Positions 26,618 to 35,722 of a stretch of DNA of 64,000 nucleotides are shown here, one piece after another. Both the position numbers and the translations under genes were made by a program. The notes below the pieces were generated by a model that was not told the origin of the DNA, searched no databases, and saw only the letters and a list, made by a program, of their open reading frames with translations. The stretch is from Gynuella sunshinyii YC6258 (GTDB taxonomy: Bacteria > Pseudomonadota > Gammaproteobacteria > Pseudomonadales > Natronospirillaceae). The DNA lies in the NCBI RefSeq assembly GCF_000940805.1, contig NZ_CP007142.1, positions 344,593-408,592 of the forward strand, written 5' to 3'. How positions within the stretch are numbered: the first letter of the stretch is position 1; the number at the start of each line of letters is the position of its first letter.

Positions 26618-28786
26618 ATGCAAATTCTTGAGCAGCTCGTACAGCTAAACTCACCCCAGCAGCAGGCGGTTAAGTCAGATCGCCAGCATTTACTGGTGCT
26701 GGCAGGGGCCGGCAGTGGTAAAACCAGAGTACTGACCCACAGGATCGCCTGGCTGGTAGAAACCGGACTCGCCTCCCCCAACGGCATACTGGCAGTGACG
26801 TTTACCAACAAGGCTGCCCGGGAAATGCGCCAGCGGGTAGAGGAATTGCTTCCTTTTAATCCAAGAGGCATGTGGATCGGTACCTTTCACGGTCTGGCCC
26901 ATCGATTGCTCAAAGCTCACTGGAAAGCGCTCAAGCTACCCGAAGGTTTTCAGGTGCTGGATTCTGATGATCAACTGCGTCTGGTCAAGCGCGTCATGAC
27001 CGACATTGGCATCAATGACGAGACTCTACAGCCTAAAACCGCTCAGTGGTACATCAACGAACAAAAAGATGAAGGTCGCCGTGCCGCTCATGTGATGGAA
27101 TCCAGTGACCCGTTTGACACGACCTTACGAAAAATCTATCTGGCTTATGAACAGGCTTGTGAACGCAGCGGCGTGGTGGACTTTGGCGAACTGCTGCTGC
27201 GGGCGCATGAGCTCTGGCTCAATCACCCGCCGATACTGGAACACTACCAGCAGCGTTTTCGTTATGTCCTGGTGGATGAGTTTCAGGACATCAACACCAT
27301 CCAATATGCCTGGCTGAGAGTATTGTGCGGCCAGCAAAGTCACCTCACGGTGGTCGGGGATGACGACCAATCCATTTATGGCTGGCGAGGCGCCAAAGTC
27401 GAAAATATCCAACAGTTCAGTAAGGATTATCCAGACACCGAGATTATCCGGCTGGAGCAGAACTACCGCTCCACGGCCACCATTCTTAAGGCTGCCAATG
27501 CGGTGATCGACAACAACAGTGGACGCCTGGGCAAAGAGCTCTGGACCACTGGAGAGGAAGGTGACCCTATTGATGTCTATGCGGCATTTAACGAAATCGA
27601 TGAAGCCCGCTATCTGGCCGAACAGATCGAACAATTGTTGGAACAGGGTGAAAACGCTCTGGATATGGCCATTCTGTATCGCTCAAATGCCCAGTCACGG
27701 GTCCTGGAAGAAGCATTGATTCAGGCCCGCATTCCCTATCGTATTTACGGCGGACTGCGGTTTTATGAGCGCCAGGAAGTCAAAAATGTACTCGCCTATA
27801 TGCGACTGATTGCCAACCGCTTCGATGATGCTGCCATGGAACGGATTATCAACGTGCCAACCCGAGCTATAGGTGGCAAAACGGTGGAAACCCTTCGCGC
27901 CATAGCCCGTGAGCAGGGATGTGCTTTGTGGCAGGCTGCCGGTCTGGCTGTTCACAACAAACTGCTGCCCGGTCGTGCCAGTAATGCCGTTCAGGCCTTC
28001 ATTGAGCTGATTGACGAACTCAATCAGGAGACTGCCGAAATGGAACTGCATGAGCTGACTCAACATGTCATCGATGCCAGCGGCCTGAAAGAACATCATC
28101 AAAAGGAAAAAGGCGAGAAGGCCAGAGCCCGGCTTGAAAACATGCAGGAACTGGTCTCTGCAACCCGGAATTTCAATACCGAGCAGGAAGATGTGGTCAG
28201 TCCATTGGATGCATTTTTGGCCGAGGTCTCTCTGGATGCCGGTGAGCGTCAGGCCGATGACAGCAAGGACAGCGTCAGCCTGATGACCCTGCATTCGGCC
28301 AAAGGTCTTGAGTTCCCCTATGTCTTCATCGCTGGTATGGAAGAGAGCCTGTTTCCGCATAAAATGAGCATGGACGAGCCGACCGGACTCGAAGAGGAGC
28401 GGCGGCTTTGTTACGTCGGCATCACCCGCGCCATGCGCAAGCTGACGCTCAGCTATGCTGAATCGCGTCGCATGTTTGGCAACGAAACGTTTAATCGGCC
28501 GTCCCGTTTTATCAGAGAAATTCCTGCTCCGCTGCTGAAGGAAATCCGCCTTAAATCAACCCTGGGATCGGGATTCAGCTCCGGGGGCTCAGGTTTCAAA
28601 GAAGAGGTTGCCTCAGGCTACGGTATTCAACTTGGACAACGGGTCATGCACCCCTTTTTCGGCGAAGGTATTGTTTTGGCGGCATCCGGCAATGGTGCCA
28701 ATGCCTCTGTAACAGTGGAATTTGAAAGCGAAGGCACCAAAGAACTCATGTTACAGTACGCCAAACTGTCGGCACTGGAATCCTGA
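26618..28786 (+). CDS. uvrD: DNA helicase II
   Basis: 722 residues, close to E. coli UvrD (720). It is a superfamily 1A 3'-to-5' helicase for nucleotide-excision and mismatch repair. Motif I is LAGAGSGKTRVLTHR, Ia is VTFTNKAAREM, II is VLVDEFQDIN, III is VVGDDDQSIYGWRGA, IV is EQNYRST, V is LMTLHSAKGLEFP and VI is YVGITRAM. The C-terminus keeps the Tudor-like tail (GQRVMHPFFGEG). A LexA-box candidate lies upstream. Confidence 0.96.
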   Translation: MQILEQLVQLNSPQQQAVKSDRQHLLVLAGAGSGKTRVLTHRIAWLVETGLASPNGILAVTFTNKAAREMRQRVEELLPFNPRGMWIGTFHGLAHRLLKAHWKALKLPEGFQVLDSDDQLRLVKRVMTDIGINDETLQPKTAQWYINEQKDEGRRAAHVMESSDPFDTTLRKIYLAYEQACERSGVVDFGELLLRAHELWLNHPPILEHYQQRFRYVLVDEFQDINTIQYAWLRVLCGQQSHLTVVGDDDQSIYGWRGAKVENIQQFSKDYPDTEIIRLEQNYRSTATILKAANAVIDNNSGRLGKELWTTGEEGDPIDVYAAFNEIDEARYLAEQIEQLLEQGENALDMAILYRSNAQSRVLEEALIQARIPYRIYGGLRFYERQEVKNVLAYMRLIANRFDDAAMERIINVPTRAIGGKTVETLRAIAREQGCALWQAAGLAVHNKLLPGRASNAVQAFIELIDELNQETAEMELHELTQHVIDASGLKEHHQKEKGEKARARLENMQELVSATRNFNTEQEDVVSPLDAFLAEVSLDAGERQADDSKDSVSLMTLHSAKGLEFPYVFIAGMEESLFPHKMSMDEPTGLEEERRLCYVGITRAMRKLTLSYAESRRMFGNETFNRPSRFIREIPAPLLKEIRLKSTLGSGFSSGGSGFKEEVASGYGIQLGQRVMHPFFGEGIVLAASGNGANASVTVEFESEGTKELMLQYAKLSALES

Positions 28787-28812
28787 TGTCATCTGATAAA
28801 TGCAGTTCTTCC

Positions 28813-28873
28813 TTAACAGACTTTCGATAATATGCCCGCAACGCCCAGCAGAAGTTGTTCTAAAGTCTGTTAA
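28813..28873. repeat. 12-bp inverted repeat between uvrD and the potassium transporter gene
   Basis: TTAACAGACTTT and AAAGTCTGTTAA are perfect complements around a 37-base centre. It may be a long-loop terminator for uvrD or an operator for the transporter; no T tract follows. Confidence 0.45.
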
Positions 28874-28903
28874 TTAACCAAGTTGTAAGCACAGGGTTCA
28901 TGA

Positions 28904-30352
28904 ATGAATCTCCCGGCGTTATTTAAATTAAGCCTGTTTCCCGTCATGGCATTTGGTCTGGTGGATCTGGTGTTTTCATTCCTATCCATGCTGGTCTTCC
29001 GGGATGACGTCTATCGTTACTTTTATGAAACCGGCGTGGCATTTTTTGCCGTTTCTGTGTTCCTGGCCATTCTGCTGAAATTTGAAATCACCCGTATTCG
29101 GTTACAGGAAGCCATTCTGTTTGTCACCCTGGCCTGGATTTCTGCCGGATTTCTGGCCAGCGTCCCGTTTATTCTGATTTCCGGCCTTACCCTGACGGAT
29201 GCGGTATTCGAGTCACTGTCTGCATTGACCACTACCGGCGCAACGGTGATGTCCGGGCTCGACGCCATGCCGAAAACATTGTTGCTATACCGTCAGACTC
29301 TGCAATGGTTCGGCGGACTCGGCATTATCATTCTCATGGTAGCCATCATGCCCATGCTGAACATCGGTGGCATGAAAATGTATAAGGCTGAGACGCCCGG
29401 ACCAATGAAAGACGATAAACTGGTTCCCAGAGTATCCAAATCCAGCCGTTATCTCTGGGGGGTCTATCTGACGATCACAGTGCTGTGTACCGTATCTTAT
29501 TACCTGGCCGGGATGAACTGGTTTGATGCGGTTTCGCATGCATTTTCGACTGTTTCCACCGGCGGTTTTTCACCACATGATGCCAGCATGAAATACTTCG
29601 ACAGCGTGGCCGTCGAAATGGTATCGAACGTTTTCATGATTGCCGGTGCGCTAAACTTTGGTGTTCATTTCATAGCTTATAAAAGTCGTGATATCAAAAC
29701 CTACTGGCGCGATGAAGAGACCGTGTTATTTCTGGGCATCATCGCACTGGCAACCTTGCTGGCTGCCATATATCTGACCCTCAATCAAAGCCAATACACA
29801 TTCTGGATGGCACTGCGATCGAGTTTGTTTCAGGTAATTTCGTTTATTACCAGCACCGGGTTTGCGTCTGATAACTTCACCGACTGGCCGATATTCTGTG
29901 CCGTTATATTGGTGATCGTGGGTTATGTAGGCGGCTGTGCCGGCTCCACGGCCGGTGGTAACAAAGTCATCCGAACCTTGCTGGTACTGAAGACCAACCA
30001 TCGGAATATCAAACAGCTGATCCATCCCAAAGCCTTGTTTACCATTAAAAGCAATGGACGGGTCATCGGCGAAGATATTCTGGATTCGGTCCGCGCCTTC
30101 ATGTTCTTCTCGTTTCTGGTATCTCTGATATTTATCCTGCTGCTCATGGCCAATGGCCTGGATCTGTGGACCTCCATTACCGCAGTGGCCGCCTGTGTCA
30201 ACGTACTGGGTCCGGCATTTGGTGAGCTGGGCTCGAATTTTCAACCGCTCAATGATTTTTCCACCTGGCTGATGAGCCTGGCGATGGTCATGGGACGACT
30301 GGAATATTTTACTGTGTTGCTGTTGTTCAGCGTCCGCTTCTGGCGGGCGTGA
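28904..30352 (+). CDS. TrkH/KtrB-family potassium uptake protein
   Basis: A 482-residue inner-membrane protein with about 10 helices, the usual TrkH/TrkI length. It shows the repeated selectivity-filter segments of the SKT superfamily: ALTTTGATVMSGLD, FSTVSTGGFSPHD, ITSTGFASDNF and, late, NVLGPAFGELG. QWFGGLGIIILMVAIMPML is a family signature. It imports K+ and would normally work with the cytoplasmic regulator TrkA, which is not in the window. Confidence 0.9.
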   Translation: MNLPALFKLSLFPVMAFGLVDLVFSFLSMLVFRDDVYRYFYETGVAFFAVSVFLAILLKFEITRIRLQEAILFVTLAWISAGFLASVPFILISGLTLTDAVFESLSALTTTGATVMSGLDAMPKTLLLYRQTLQWFGGLGIIILMVAIMPMLNIGGMKMYKAETPGPMKDDKLVPRVSKSSRYLWGVYLTITVLCTVSYYLAGMNWFDAVSHAFSTVSTGGFSPHDASMKYFDSVAVEMVSNVFMIAGALNFGVHFIAYKSRDIKTYWRDEETVLFLGIIALATLLAAIYLTLNQSQYTFWMALRSSLFQVISFITSTGFASDNFTDWPIFCAVILVIVGYVGGCAGSTAGGNKVIRTLLVLKTNHRNIKQLIHPKALFTIKSNGRVIGEDILDSVRAFMFFSFLVSLIFILLLMANGLDLWTSITAVAACVNVLGPAFGELGSNFQPLNDFSTWLMSLAMVMGRLEYFTVLLLFSVRFWRA

Positions 30353-30436
30353 CTACGGATAAGGCCTCTATGAACTCGACCGTTTGCTGCTCCTGCCTAG
30401 AACATGACCAGAATCAAAGAAACAACAAATACAATT

Positions 30437-30455
30437 GAGAATATCTATCATTTGC
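30437..30455. promoter_or_regulatory. Fur-box candidate upstream of bfd
   Basis: Twelve of 19 bases fit the Fur consensus on one strand and 13 on the other. It sits 44 bp before the bfd ATG. Bfd genes are usually iron-repressed, but the match is only fair. Confidence 0.35.
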
Positions 30456-30498
30456 ATTATTATTTTTAATCAACGGTCAATTTATCTATGCAACTGAT

Positions 30499-30678
30499 AT
30501 GTATATTTGTCTTTGTAAAGCCATCAGCGATAAAACCATTGTTCAATCAGCCCAAAATGGCTGCGATTATGCGCAGATCCGTAAACAAACCGGGGTGGGT
30601 ACTGAGTGCGGAAAGTGCACTCAGGTTGCCAAGTCTCTGGTCAAAGAAGTGATTTCAACCGTCAAAATTCCAGCCTGA
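30499..30678 (+). CDS. bfd: Bacterioferritin-associated ferredoxin
   Basis: A 59-residue protein starting at ATG 30499. It has the four cysteines of the [2Fe-2S] BFD domain as C4-x-C6 and C37-x-x-C40, within MYICLCKAISDKTI and GVGTECGKCTQVAK. Bfd passes electrons to bacterioferritin so that stored iron can be released as Fe2+. The bacterioferritin gene follows on the same strand, 177 bp downstream. The length and Cys spacing match E. coli Bfd (64 residues), so this short gene is well supported. Confidence 0.93.
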   Translation: MYICLCKAISDKTIVQSAQNGCDYAQIRKQTGVGTECGKCTQVAKSLVKEVISTVKIPA

Positions 30679-30695
30679 CACGATCTGTCAGGCTG
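30671..30695 (+). terminator. Hairpin at the end of bfd
   Basis: A perfect 10-bp stem (CAGCCTGACA / TGTCAGGCTG) with a 5-base loop overlaps the bfd stop codon. No strong T tract follows. Confidence 0.55.
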
Positions 30696-30792
30696 ATTGT
30701 CAGCTGAAGATCACTACCTGCCGAAGCGGTCTGGCGCTTCAGTATCCTGCTTTTTTCTGACGTCCTGGTCACCCCTCTAACACTTTTTTCAT

Positions 30793-30821
30793 TTGCTGCA
30801 CTATGCTTGCTTGGCTATATT
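30793..30821 (+). promoter_or_regulatory. Promoter candidate for bfr
   Basis: TTGCTG (30793-30798) and TATATT (30816-30821) are 17 bp apart and lie 35 bp before the bfr start. They suggest that bfr can be transcribed separately from bfd. Confidence 0.5.
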
Positions 30822-30855
30822 GCCTTTTCGTAAAAAACGATTGAGGAGTCTGTTC

Positions 30856-31326
30856 ATGAAAGGTGACGCAAAAGTCATACAATACCTAAATGATGTGCTG
30901 GCCAACGAACTGGTTGCCATCAATCAATATTTCCTGCATGCCAAAATGTATAAAAACTGGGGCCTGGAAAAGCTCGGCGGGAAGGAATATCACGAGTCCA
31001 TCGATGAAATGAAGCACGCTGACAAACTGGTTGAGCGTATTCTGTTTCTCGAAGGGGTTCCCAATGTACAGAAACTGGGCAAGTTACTGATCGGTGAAGA
31101 CACCAAAGAAATGCTTGAATGCGACCTGAAACTGGAAAATATGGCCGTTCCGGTGCTGCGCGAGGCCATTGCCTATTGTGAGTCAGTCCAGGACTATGTT
31201 TCCAGAGATCTGTTGGAAGATATACTCGAATCCGAAGAGGAACATATCGACTGGCTGGAAACACAGCTGGATCTGATCAACAAAGTGGGTATCGAAAACT
31301 ACCTGCAAAGCCACATGGATTCTTAA
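30856..31326 (+). CDS. bfr: Bacterioferritin
   Basis: 156 residues from ATG 30856, which has a GAGGAG ribosome-binding site 7 bases upstream. All ferroxidase ligands of E. coli Bfr are at the same positions: E18, E51, H54, E94, E127 and H130. M52, the haem ligand, is also present. It forms a 24-subunit iron-storage shell in the cytoplasm. It works with the Bfd ferredoxin encoded just upstream. Confidence 0.96.
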   Translation: MKGDAKVIQYLNDVLANELVAINQYFLHAKMYKNWGLEKLGGKEYHESIDEMKHADKLVERILFLEGVPNVQKLGKLLIGEDTKEMLECDLKLENMAVPVLREAIAYCESVQDYVSRDLLEDILESEEEHIDWLETQLDLINKVGIENYLQSHMDS

Positions 31327-31336
31327 TTCCGGTTCA

Positions 31337-32392
31337 TCAGCTTCTCAATATCGCATCGGCCAGCTCAGTTCCCGGCAGGCCGGTGCCGGCAAGGGCCAGA
31401 ATAATTGCCACCAGCACTACAAACACCGATACATACCAAACCAGGGAAAACAGCACCCCATAACGATCAAGGGTTGGTCTTGGATCCAGGCGCGACTGTG
31501 AACGCGCTGCCATCAGATCGAGAAATCCCAACATTATAAAAAAAGCCAGTAATCCAAGTTTCAACAATACCGCCAGCCCAAAACCAACGATAGATAAGGC
31601 CAGCACCAGATAAAACCCCAGCTTGCGATTGCCCGATTGTGCGAGCGACTTAAAGGCATGCCCTCCATCGAGAGGGAGAATCGGCAACAGGTTGAACAGA
31701 TTAATCAACGCCCCGACGGATGCCACCAGGCCAACGAAGTGATTCCCTGTCAGCAGATACAGCACATAGAACACTACAGTCATGAGCAGACCGAAGCTTG
31801 GTCCCATCAAGGAAATGAACACATCCTGCCAATGGGTTTTCGCCCGCTCACCAAGGGCAATTCCACCGACGAATGGAATCAGATACATGCCTTTGGTCTT
31901 CAGGCCCGAACGTTTCATCGCCCACAGATGACCATATTCATGAAAAACCAGGATACCAATCAAAGCGATGGCAAACTGCCACGACAACAATATACTCCAT
32001 GCCGCCGCCGATAAGCCAAGCATGACAACCTGGATCACCTTGACGCTTTTGAACAACTTGAACAACAGGCCGCCCCAGGCGACCACTGACCCAGTGTTGA
32101 CGCTGCCAGACTGCGGAAGGGCAACCGCCTCGATGGCGACATGATGCTCATCGACCACAGCGCCTTCATGTGACAACTGCAGACTCACCTGCATGGTTTC
32201 AGGATTGATCAGGTAGTCGATCTGATCAAAAGGACGGGGCTCATTACCATTCAGTACCACCGAGCCGGACCAATAATGATGTGGTTGTTGTAATACGACT
32301 TCACCATTGACCAACAATCGTTGTTGCTGTTGTTCCGGGTCAACCATCAGATCAATGTTCTGATCCTGGTATTGGATACTCATCAGATTCAT
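31337..32392 (-). CDS. M50-family (site-2-protease-like) membrane metalloprotease
   Basis: A 351-residue protein. Residues 1-105 form a soluble N-terminal domain of unknown fold, then membrane helices begin. The zinc motif HEYGH lies at 151-155 and the third-ligand motif LDGGH at 241-245, which is the S2P core layout. No PDZ domain is seen, unlike RseP. It would cleave membrane proteins within the bilayer. Its start overlaps the stop of the rhomboid gene by 4 bp (ATGA), so the two are coupled. Confidence 0.88.
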   Translation of the reverse strand: MNLMSIQYQDQNIDLMVDPEQQQQRLLVNGEVVLQQPHHYWSGSVVLNGNEPRPFDQIDYLINPETMQVSLQLSHEGAVVDEHHVAIEAVALPQSGSVNTGSVVAWGGLLFKLFKSVKVIQVVMLGLSAAAWSILLSWQFAIALIGILVFHEYGHLWAMKRSGLKTKGMYLIPFVGGIALGERAKTHWQDVFISLMGPSFGLLMTVVFYVLYLLTGNHFVGLVASVGALINLFNLLPILPLDGGHAFKSLAQSGNRKLGFYLVLALSIVGFGLAVLLKLGLLAFFIMLGFLDLMAARSQSRLDPRPTLDRYGVLFSLVWYVSVFVVLVAIILALAGTGLPGTELADAILRS

Positions 32393-33804
32393 GGATTGGA
32401 ATACTTCTTCGCTGTTTCAGGGTTGTTATGGGCAAAAAAACGGGCAAAGTCCCGTCTCAATTCGTTACTTTCCACGTCGGACAGTATTTTCATGCTAACT
32501 GCCTCGGCAAACATCTTTTCTGCCAGAGCGGGTTGTCCAGAGGTTAACAGTTTTACCAGAATTTTGGACAACAACGTTGCCGGTATTTGAGGATGAGGCT
32601 GTGCCAGGGACCAGTACTCTTTCAACATTGCCTGTTCCGATACCCCAAACTGACCATCAGCAAGACTGGCCCGAAACAGTCCAGAGGCAGCAAGGTGGAA
32701 TGCTTTGTTATCCGGACAGACTTTTTCCAGATGATACAACTGGAAAAATACCCGATGACTCAGAGGATGCAACTTGGCCAACCGCCAGAATATTTTTTTT
32801 GCGCGGACAAAGTCTGCCTGAGTAACCGCCTGAAGCGCCTGTTGCAGCTGCTCCCGATAATCAGCCTCATCATCACGATTTTCAATAATTTGCTGATTCA
32901 CCCTGGCCCAGCTGTTCCGGCCAGCCCATACCAGTAAAGCCCCGCAGGCCATGCCGCCGGCATGAGCCGCATACGCAACGGGGGCATCACTGAAAACCAG
33001 ATCGAACAGCTCCTTGGCAATCCATACCGGCAAAATCAACAGCGCAGTGGCGCGAAAGTAATTGAATGCTATGCCAATGAAATAGAAAAACCGGATTTTC
33101 CGATGCCCGTACGCTGCGACATACATACCCATCACACCCGAGATAGCTCCAGATGCTCCAACCAGCGCAGAAGGCGAGCCCCAGTTCAGCAAACCAAAAA
33201 ACAATGCTCCCACCGCACCACTGAACAGGTAGAAAATTAAATAATTCACGCTGCCCAGAAGCTGCTCAACCGTCATTCCCACCAGCAACAGAATAATCAT
33301 ATTGCCCAACAAATGCTCCAGACCACCATGCAGGAATTGATGGGAAAACACAGTCAACGCAGATATTTGCACCGGAATAAAACCAAAACGATTCCAACTC
33401 AGTCCACTAACCTGGTCAGAGAGGATCCGGCTTCGTGATGCCAGTATGGGCTTATCGTAATCGACAAATTCAGGCAGATGCTGGCTGGCATATGGCTGAT
33501 AATCGGCATCCACCAACATAGCCACTGCAATCTGATGCTGATCCTCGATAGATAACTGCTCCGGGTGCTTAATTGTCAAAAGAGGAGAGTCAAATCGGCC
33601 ACTCTGCTGTAGATAACTTTGATATACCGGTAACTCCTGAGGCAGAATGTCCAACCGGCTATAGGCTTCTGCAATCTGATCAAGCCGACGACTGTCACCG
33701 ATGGAAGTCCAGACAAAAATCACGCAGTTGAACAAAATTAACAGCCAGGTCACCAATGGTGGTCGGGTAATGTCAAAGGTTCGTTCCATTGGCAGGATGA
33801 GCAT
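32389..33804 (-). CDS. Rhomboid-family intramembrane serine protease
   Basis: A 471-residue protein. It has HGGLEHLLGN (159-168), the catalytic GASG with Ser218 and the catalytic His281 (AYAAHAGG), as in active rhomboids. The N-terminal part (about 35-140) between helix 1 and the core is a long extra-membrane loop, and residues 310-471 form an alpha-helical tail that may be TPR-like. It cleaves transmembrane substrates. The start may be 33804 or ATG 33789; neither has a clear ribosome-binding site. It is co-transcribed with an M50 protease. Confidence 0.88.
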   Translation of the reverse strand: MLILPMERTFDITRPPLVTWLLILFNCVIFVWTSIGDSRRLDQIAEAYSRLDILPQELPVYQSYLQQSGRFDSPLLTIKHPEQLSIEDQHQIAVAMLVDADYQPYASQHLPEFVDYDKPILASRSRILSDQVSGLSWNRFGFIPVQISALTVFSHQFLHGGLEHLLGNMIILLLVGMTVEQLLGSVNYLIFYLFSGAVGALFFGLLNWGSPSALVGASGAISGVMGMYVAAYGHRKIRFFYFIGIAFNYFRATALLILPVWIAKELFDLVFSDAPVAYAAHAGGMACGALLVWAGRNSWARVNQQIIENRDDEADYREQLQQALQAVTQADFVRAKKIFWRLAKLHPLSHRVFFQLYHLEKVCPDNKAFHLAASGLFRASLADGQFGVSEQAMLKEYWSLAQPHPQIPATLLSKILVKLLTSGQPALAEKMFAEAVSMKILSDVESNELRRDFARFFAHNNPETAKKYSNP

Positions 33805-33889
33805 AAAATCTCGCTATAATTCAAACGTTTAACCCAGGCCCTTTGGGCTGACCCTTGGACCTGCGACAGAGTAACGACTCACAAGAATA

Positions 33890-35722
33890 ATGAAAAAGCA
33901 GCGCGTAATCATCATCATTGGTCTTGTCCTGGTTCTGTTAACCAGTATTCAGGTCGGTTCCTGGCTTGGATATCAGCGGCTGGAACAAAATGCCCGTAAT
34001 GAATTGTTTCGCTATCAGGCATCACTGGAAGAACTGCTCGATCGCTTTAGCCTTATTCCTCCAGTACTGGCCGCCAATCAGTTATTTGTAGATGCCCTGA
34101 ACTATGGTGCGGAAGATCAGGTATATCGTGCCAACGTGCTGCTGCAAGGTTTTGCTGATCGTATGCACGCGTCCGATATTTACATAATGGACACTCTCGG
34201 TATCACACGCATGACCAGCAACTGGAACCTGGATAACAGCTTCTTGTATCGGGACTTCAATTTCAGACCCTATTTTCAACAGGCCATGCAGGGGAGGGCT
34301 GCCATATATTCGGCCCTCGGAACCACTTCCGGCGTTCGGGGCCTGTATTTTTCCTACCCGATTATTTATCAGAACTCCGTCATCGGAGTGTTGGCGTTAA
34401 AACTGAATATTCCAGACCTGGAAACCGCCTGGCAAAGCCCTTACAGCGAGGATGTGGCCGAGCTGATGGTCACGGACGAACATGGTATCGTCTTTCTTTC
34501 CACCCGCGAAGACTGGCGGTATCGCAGCACCGAACCACTCAACCATGAGACGATACTGCAGCTCCAGCAGGAGCAGCGCTACGGTGAATATCGTTTCGAA
34601 CCATTGCAATTCAGCCGGTTGCCGAGCAGATTTGGCATGAGTCCCGATACCTGGCAGGTCATCTGGCACAACGGTAGCTCAATCAACCAGTATCTCGCCA
34701 TTTCCGGTATGGCTCCAATGGTCAACTGGGAAATGACCGTACTGGTACCATCCAAGCGGATCTGGCTGCAACAGCTGAGAACACTGGCCACCCTGCTGTC
34801 GATCTATATTGCCATTGTCGTACTCTGGCTGTTTCAACAAGAGCGCAGTCATCGTTTGCAAAACCTGGTGATGCATCAACGGGAATTGGAGCAGCGGGTA
34901 TTGAGCCGGACCGAAGATCTGGAACAGAGCAACCTGCAGTTAATGCGCGAGGTCGACGAACGCCATCGGGCCGAGCAGGAACTCAAAACCATGCAGGAGG
35001 AATTAATCCAGGCAGCCAAGCTGGCCACCCTCGGGCAGATGTCGGCCAGTATCAACCATGAGCTGAACCAACCACTGACCGCCATCACGGCCTTTACCCA
35101 GAACTCGCAGAAGTTTCTGCAACGTGGGAAGACAGAAGCGGTCGAAAATAATCTGAAAGAAATACTGGCCTTGTGCCAGCGCATGCATACACTGATTTCC
35201 CAGTTTAAGATTTTTGCCCGCAAGTCCCCTCATAAACTGGTGATGGTGGAGCTGCAGAATGTCATCCATAATGCGGTCCACCTGGTACAGTCAGGGCTGG
35301 AAAACAACAATATCCAGTTTTATTTCTCTCTCCCGGAAACCCATGCTTTTATACTTGGAGACATGATCCGGCTGGAACAGGTTGTGGTCAATTTACTATC
35401 CAATGCAGTGCAGGCTTGCCAGCACAACAGTCACATCAGAATTAAAATTGCGCTGCAACAACTGGAAGACGAGTACCGAATCTCGGTCATTGACAACGGC
35501 CCGGGTCTGGATCAGGAACCGGAACAGGTTTTCGAGCCGTTTTATACCACCAAATCAGTAACTGAAGGACTGGGACTGGGGTTGAGCATCTCCCGCCAGA
35601 TCATTACCACCATGAACGGCCGGCTTCAGGCGGAATACAGTGATGACCCCGAGTTCCCGGGCGCATTATTTCGTATTTACCTGCCGGTGTATCACGTAGC
35701 GGACCATGAAAACACTGTATGA
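33890..35722 (+). CDS. DctB-type sensor histidine kinase
   Basis: A 610-residue membrane kinase. Helix 1 is at about 6-28, a periplasmic double-Cache sensor at about 35-295, helix 2 at about 304-324, then a coiled coil and the kinase core. The H-box reads SINHELNQPLTAI (phosphorylated His near 390), and the ATPase has NLLSNAVQAC, DNGPGLD and GLGLGLSIS. This is the DctB subgroup, which senses C4-dicarboxylates or related small ligands. Its stop overlaps the response-regulator start (ATGA). No dicarboxylate transporter is adjacent, so the ligand is open. Confidence 0.88.
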   Translation: MKKQRVIIIIGLVLVLLTSIQVGSWLGYQRLEQNARNELFRYQASLEELLDRFSLIPPVLAANQLFVDALNYGAEDQVYRANVLLQGFADRMHASDIYIMDTLGITRMTSNWNLDNSFLYRDFNFRPYFQQAMQGRAAIYSALGTTSGVRGLYFSYPIIYQNSVIGVLALKLNIPDLETAWQSPYSEDVAELMVTDEHGIVFLSTREDWRYRSTEPLNHETILQLQQEQRYGEYRFEPLQFSRLPSRFGMSPDTWQVIWHNGSSINQYLAISGMAPMVNWEMTVLVPSKRIWLQQLRTLATLLSIYIAIVVLWLFQQERSHRLQNLVMHQRELEQRVLSRTEDLEQSNLQLMREVDERHRAEQELKTMQEELIQAAKLATLGQMSASINHELNQPLTAITAFTQNSQKFLQRGKTEAVENNLKEILALCQRMHTLISQFKIFARKSPHKLVMVELQNVIHNAVHLVQSGLENNNIQFYFSLPETHAFILGDMIRLEQVVVNLLSNAVQACQHNSHIRIKIALQQLEDEYRISVIDNGPGLDQEPEQVFEPFYTTKSVTEGLGLGLSISRQIITTMNGRLQAEYSDDPEFPGALFRIYLPVYHVADHENTV

